Positions 58,502 through 64,000 of a DNA stretch of 64,000 nucleotides are shown piece by piece (the first letter of the stretch is position 1; the number at the start of each line of letters is the position of its first letter). Under the pieces are notes generated by a model, which did not search any database, had not been told where the DNA came from, and was given only the letters and a program-made list of their open reading frames with translations. The position numbers and the translations under genes are program-made. This DNA comes from Arachis hypogaea (taxonomy: Eukaryota > Streptophyta > Magnoliopsida > Fabales > Fabaceae), in contig NC_092040.1 in NCBI RefSeq assembly GCF_003086295.3, positions 2,914,001 through 2,978,000 on the forward strand, in the 5' to 3' direction.

Positions 58502-58644
58502 GGTCGAAATTCAGGTGCAGTCGACGTTACGTAAAGTTGATATTTAAGAGTCGTTAGATGATTTAATTGATTTGACTAAATTTTTATCTAACGGATCTCA
58601 GATATTAACTTCACGTGAAATCGACTTCACCTAAGTTTTTATCC
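58502..58644. mobile_element. Palindromic MITE (family 2, copy 2)
   Basis: Same family and length as 41632-41773 (AGTTGATAT, GTCGTTAGATGATTT, TCACGTGAA blocks). It is flanked by taatttgta (58493-58501) and taattttgta (58645-58654), a 9-10-bp duplication with one indel. Confidence 0.8.
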
Positions 58645-61215
58645 TAATTTTGTATTCTCAACATCATTATTAGTAGAAATTTTTTAATTTTTATATCTAT
58701 AAATATATACACAATAAATATATTAAAAACTTAAATTTTATTATTTGTTATAAAAAAATTTCTTAATTTATAACTTTGACATGTTAGTTAAAACTTTTTT
58801 TTTATTAGATGTATGGGCCAGACTAGCTAGTAAATTACAACTTTGTACATGTTTTCAGTTACAACTCCTCTTTGGTCTTTAATTAATTACGAAAAAGTTT
58901 AATTAAATTTAACCCAAGGATTTAATATAATATGCTACTCTCCTTATGGAGAGTAGTTTAGATGCTTTCAATAATGATTGGAGACAACAAAAATTATATA
59001 TCTATTGACAAAACTTTGGTTTAAATAATCAATAATCAATAACCATTTTAAACTTCCACATGTTTAAGTTACTTTGTTTAATTAAAATTCATTAGATTTC
59101 AATTAATAGGCCTCAAATTAAATTAATTTGTATTAATTTTTACATTATCTAAATTTAAAAATCTGATAATTTCTATAATATGACACAATCTTTTATCTCT
59201 TATGTTAGTTCAGTTAATTTAAGTTCACTAATTTCTTGTAACTTACTATGAGATCAGTAAAGTTTTCCTAACAAAATTCTGATCTTTCCGTTCATTTGAC
59301 TAAAATCTAAGAACTCGCCTAAGAAAAACAAAAGTTAAACTAATTAAATCAGCAAACCTAATTATAAATTGAAGAGTTGCACGTGAGAAGAGCATTTAAA
59401 ATATATATAAACTAAGCTAAATATAAAGAAAACAAAATGTATACTCAAAAAACAAAATATCGAGTTTTTAGTTATAATCTAGTAAAATTTAGTTATAATT
59501 TTTATTTTGGGTGGATATTTTTTTGAGTTATATGGATATTTTTTTATTTTGGGTGGATATTTTTTTGAACTGTATGGATGTTTTTTTGCAACAGAGTGTG
59601 GACGGCGCGGTTATGGAAGTGGGAGAGAAGGAAAAAGAATGAAAAATGAAAATAAGTTAGGATTTACTAGTTATTCAAATTTCTATTTTTTGAAATTAAA
59701 AATCCTATTTTTAAATTAAAATCCTTAATTTTGATTAAGTTGTTTAAAAGTTGGCTAATAAAAAGTTGGTCTCCCATAATTTTTCGATTTTAAAATTGTA
59801 AAATACTGATGCAAAAGTGTGAAACGCCTTGTTTTTATCAACATTTAAGTTCTTTACGTTACTATTTAACAAAATAAACTAACAATATCAATGACATAGA
59901 CTAAAATAAACAACTTAACTTTTAAATTTTATAGAATTAAAATTAAAAGATATTAATTTTCTCACGGAAACTTAAATGTTGGATATTTTATAAAAATAAA
60001 CCAAGTTTATTCAAGTCTTTTTTTTAAAGTATTTTTTAAAAGTGTTAAAATTTTTTAAGGAAATTAAGAAGCAGGTTGAATCAATAAATCACTTTTATAA
60101 ATTATGTAATGAAACTGATAAATTAAGAGATTATTTTATCTTTTATCTCTTCTCACATACACATATTATCATACCTAAAATTAAAATTATAAAAAATAGG
60201 ATTAAAGAAGAGTAACATCAAGATATATATTGATTCGGCTATAAAGCGTAATATGACAATTTATGTTCACTCTCTACTTCAATAACGATAAAATTTTTAC
60301 TATAATAAATATTTATTATAAATACCAAGAGACTCTCTTATAATACATTTAAATTATTTTAGACTTATTAGTAATTTATTTATGTGCTAACCCAACCTAA
60401 TTATTAAAGAATACCAAGTGCACTATAAACTCAGTATACTTTTAAAAATCAAACACTAAACAAAAAATTAAATAACTTTTGTGTGAACAATTTTTTTTGT
60501 CTTTTCTATTTTTTAATATAAACTTAATTTTATATAATTAAAAAATATAATTTTTTTTAAAAGTTTGTCATTAGCCAATAAATTATTACATGTACATAAT
60601 GAAATTCAAACTCCGACACTTATTTAAACAGACGAGTGAACTAACCACTTAACTAACCCTTAGTTAGTTGTGCAATTACATATATATGACATGATTCTTG
60701 AAAAAATCTTTCAATCAATTATTATTATAGACTGTTAATTGAATGCTTCTCTTTCTTTGATTCATTCTTAAAAAATTGCCAATTATATAATAAAAATTAA
60801 TATTTAAGAGTGAATATCCCTTCTCTAATATCAAATCTAATCTCATAAAAAATTTTGTTATTTTTTTATTTAATAAAAATATATCACAATAAATATTTAT
60901 TTGTTTTGATATTTATTTGCTAAAAATTATAATTTATCAAATCATTTCGATACTTAAAATATATAATTAATATATTCAATTAATTATATTTTAATTAAAT
61001 ATTTATTATTATTAAAATTATCAGATATTCTCTGAATTTAATAAGTATTATCTTTGCAAACAAAATATTACTTCAAAAGTTTTATAGATTTATTTATAAA
61101 ATGTAAATTAGTCAAAAGATAAACATCAAATAAAAAATATCATAAAATTGGCCTAGTTAATTATTTTAGATAGTGAAACAGCCTCCTAAGCTGCTGATGA
61201 TCCTATATTTCTATA
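58645..61215. other. Gene-free intergenic DNA
   Basis: AT-rich. It contains a two-copy 42-bp tandem at 59501-59586 (TTTTGGGTGGATATTTTTTT), a short GC-rich patch near 59595-59640 and a dispersed phrase at 60572-60660. No gene is recognised. Confidence 0.55.
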
Positions 61216-61365
61216 GAAAGAGTTTTAAGTGTACCAAAAATATTAGTGTTTTAATTATTTTAACCGTTAATTTAAATTATAAAAAATATATATAATATAT
61301 ATTAATTAAAGTCAACAGTTAAAATAAATAGAATACCGGTGTTTTCGGTATATTTAAAATTTTTC
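61216..61365. mobile_element. Short palindromic MITE (family 1, copy 2)
   Basis: 150 bp, same layout as 11483-11631: left AGTTTTAAGTGTACCAAAAA; complement of the right end AAATTTTAAATATACCGAAA. AATTATTTTAACCGTTAATT near the left is paired inside. A clear target duplication is not visible. Confidence 0.7.
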
Positions 61366-62799
61366 CTATACTATACTATATAATAACCTAGCTAACACAT
61401 TAAACAGACACGGTATCAAATTATTGTTTGTACTTAATTATAATTAAGAACTCTAATATAACTAACCAGCATGCAAAGATGCCTTGGCATGCATATAGAT
61501 CTAAGAAATGTTTGACTTTATATTAGGAGAGTCAAAACGTCCAAGTGCGATTGATCGATACATGCTGACTACACTATATATACCAGCCTAGTTAACCAAC
61601 GGCTATGTGATATATATTCCTACTTATATATTTAATTTCCATTTATTAGTTGTCATCACGGAACCAGCAGATATATATGATTAACAAATTTCTACATGTT
61701 AAAAAATTATTTGAACAATAATCAAGCTATAATAGGGGATGCCTCACACACAGAATTGGGGTGTATCTAGAACAGTGATTTTATGATAGAATATCCAAAA
61801 TTTGATATTTGTCAATTTTTTTTTAAAAATATTGGCACAAAAAAATTATATAAAAATTAAAAAAAATTAAAAAACATTATTTTGTGAGAGAATAAATTAA
61901 AAATATAATTATTTATGTATGTTTTTTTATTAGTTTAATTATTTGAGAGAAATAAATTTTTTGATAATTTCTCCATTCAATAATATTGACTTAGATAAAT
62001 TTTGATATCATTTTAAAATTGAATACATCTAATTTAATTTTAAAACCTAGTTTAAGAAATGAAATATATTTCACGTTATATTTATAAATATTATAGAAAT
62101 AGTATTTTTAATATATGTAAGATTTATAATATTAAATTTTATATTTTTTTGTTTATTTTATGTTGAATTTTATATATAATGAAAATTGAATTTTAGATTT
62201 TTTTTTTAGTTATAAAATTTTTGATAATATATCATCATAAAATCAAAACAGATAGATATATGCATAACTAAATGATTATATACTTTACCAGTAATTGTGC
62301 ATTAGCTCATTATTAATGTCATTTTCATGTAGATTTTTTTTTTCACTAGTGATGAAGGAGCATGTGGCGTTGCCAAATGTGCCATGATGGTGTTATTTGA
62401 TTTTTAATTTTTTACGTAACACGCATAAACACGGAAGGATTATTGTTATTATTATAATATTATTGTACATAATAAGCAAATTAAATGTCATTAAACTAAA
62501 CCTTACGTACTGTTTAGATTCCCTTTTGGTACGTACTTACTACGATAAATAATATTTTAGTGGGCGTGAATTTTGTCTCCCCCAATAGTATTTAATAATT
62601 AGTTGGATTTCAAAATTATATATTAATTATCATGACAATATGTTAATAACTAGCTACATATATATTATTGAAATTCTTAAATTCCTTAATCAAAAATCAT
62701 CCATAATTGTATCGTGGTATCAAGGGCGTAGATGCAACTATATGATAAAGAGTTTTCATAACAAGTAGATTTAATTTGTTAGTATTCTCGAAATTAATG
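61366..62799. other. Gene-free intergenic DNA
   Basis: AT-rich. The last 95 bp (62704-62799) match 42529-42618, ending CGAAATTAATG, and mark the target of the LTR element that follows. No gene. Confidence 0.55.
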
Positions 62800-64000
62800 T
62801 GTAATACACGCTTTAACTGAAATTAATTAAATAATAAGTTAAGTAGGAGCGAATATGATTGAAAGATTTGGCAATTGAAATTTGATGATTTAAATATGAT
62901 ATTTGGATTCAGTGAATTTTTTCGAGTCGGAAGACATAGTTTTCTGCGTAAAAGCGCGCAGTGGAATTTTGACCGGCAGTACCGGCTAAGACCTGTCTGG
63001 TACTGCAGCTGAGAAAATTGATTATGAGTAAATATGATTAAGAAATGATGAATTATAATTAGGGGAGGTAGAAATATTTGAAGTGCGATTTAGAGCGCTA
63101 ATCTTAAAGGTTTTGGTCTAAAATTGGGTCAACGGACAAAAATAAGTGAACCGGGCCTAAGTGGGCCCAAGACCCAACATATATAAACATTAGTTACGAG
63201 CATTTCAGCTCATTTTGCCCTAAAGAAGGGGTGTTGGGCGCTGAAATTGGGAAGAGAGAAGATAAGAGAGAAAACCTAACTCTCTTTGATCTTCAAACCA
63301 CCATAACTTGAGCTACGGAGCTCCGATTGACGAGCCGTTTGTGGCCACGCGTCGCTCTTCTCATCCTCTACAATTCTACCTAAGTTTTGTGGTGATTATT
63401 CTATTCATCTCTGTCCAGTTTTTGAAATTCCCCACTGTTACACGTTTTTGGGTAGTTAGTGTTGAAATCTTGTGATTTTGAGTGTTTAGGGATACTCCAA
63501 CATGGATTTCAAGTGGGTTCTATCCCTACTTTATATGGGCTGAGGTAAGAAGTGCTCAAACCCTTGTGATTTGTCATTTTTATGAGCCCTAGGTTGATGT
63601 ATGTATGTGATATTGGTTATGTTAGTGTATTTGGTAACGTTGGTGCACAATTGGGAGATTGGTATTGCTTGAGGAGCTTTGGTGAGATTTGGAGCTAAGG
63701 GTTGGTGGAGGCTTCCATAGAAAAGGCTCAATTGGCTTGGCTACAAGAGGTACGGTTTAAGTTTCATTTAAGTATCGTGTGGTGTGATGAGAATTCCTAG
63801 GCTAGATGCCCCTAGAATTAAGTTTGGGTTGTGTAAATAGTTGGTACTAATATGCATAGTTGGTATGTAATGTGAATTAATGATTGGGTTGAAAATTGTG
63901 TGGCCTTGTATGCTTGGTGTATTGAAAATTTGATGTATTGGATAATGAGTATTGATTTGTGGTTTATGCATTTAAATTGTGAGATTAGGCCAGAGGCCGG
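62800..64000 (+). mobile_element. Start of a long LTR retrotransposon (probably Ty3/gypsy), runs off right edge
   Basis: Sequence continuity with the related locus at 42529-42618 breaks exactly after ...ATTAATG, where TGTAATACACG begins. GC content rises sharply. The stretch has the look of a long plant LTR: a promoter-like TATATAAA at 63180, then a transcribed-leader-like part with GAGCTACGGAGCTCCGATTG and CGAGCCGTTTGTGGCCACGC. No primer site or gag is reached. Superfamily is an inference from LTR style; the element could be larger than the window shows. Confidence 0.6.
63180..63187 (+). promoter_or_regulatory. TATA box within the LTR
   Basis: TATATAAA about 380 bp inside the element, followed by GC-richer sequence; a likely U3/R boundary lies about 30 bp downstream. 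Confidence 0.5.

Noticed and set aside
59507..59719. 70-codon ORF with GGYFFELYG repeats
   Set aside because: Translation of a short DNA tandem repeat at 59501-59586; no start context or homology.
1..64000. CRISPR arrays, bacterial operons, rRNA or canonical tRNA genes
   Set aside because: None seen. The spaced repeats are transposons or microsatellites, and tRNA-like boxes belong to SINEs or to retroelement primer sites.

Overview
The window is nuclear DNA of a flowering plant. Its genes have GT-AG introns, the intergenic DNA is very AT-rich, and MITEs, SINEs, a LINE, LTR retrotransposon pieces and (TA)n/(TTA)n microsatellites fill most of it. A eudicot is clear. A legume, perhaps Arachis-like, is my inference from the repeat style and from the soymovirus-like integrated virus; the sequence does not prove it.

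Host genes. (1) 15-3969, plus strand: the 3' part of the AP-4 adaptor complex epsilon subunit gene, seven exons, running off the left edge. (2) 31951-32349, plus strand: a complete intronless gene for chloroplast CP12, the redox-regulated linker of GAPDH and PRK in the Calvin cycle. (3) 36902-39593, minus strand: a complete seven-exon CYP707A gene (abscisic acid 8'-hydroxylase, 465 aa), with a TATA box and a G-box/ABRE-like site upstream. (4) 34235-34652: a possible but unproven small gene.

Mobile and viral DNA. From 4.5 to 31.8 kb lies a patchwork of nested elements. It includes foldback elements with perfect 9-bp target duplications (7775-8352, 18247-18735, 28862-29725), a threefold tandem composite repeat (13.6-18.9 kb), a decayed FAR1/MULE transposase (20.4-22.0 kb), a 5'-truncated LINE (22727-23844), two short-LTR fragments with a tRNA-Met-type primer site (25.4 and 29.7 kb) and two hAT-like elements (26.7 and 30.5 kb). 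Several insertions can be checked inside this window, because a related copy elsewhere preserves the empty target site.

The most notable feature is 47090-54213: an almost genome-length endogenous pararetrovirus of the family Caulimoviridae. In order it carries a small ORF, a coat protein ORF with one internal stop, an intact protease-RT-RNase H ORF, a transactivator-like ORF with one internal stop, a 35S-like promoter with poly(A) signal, an intact movement protein ORF, a run of small ORFs (one frameshifted) and finally the tRNA-Met primer-binding site. The circular gene order is opened next to the primer site. The flanks look like palindromic MITE/MULE sequence.

From 54.2 to 62.8 kb there is repeat-rich DNA without genes (one SINE with an 11-12-bp duplication, two MITEs). 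From 62800 to the right edge lies the start of a long LTR with its own TATA box, probably of a Ty3/gypsy-type element.
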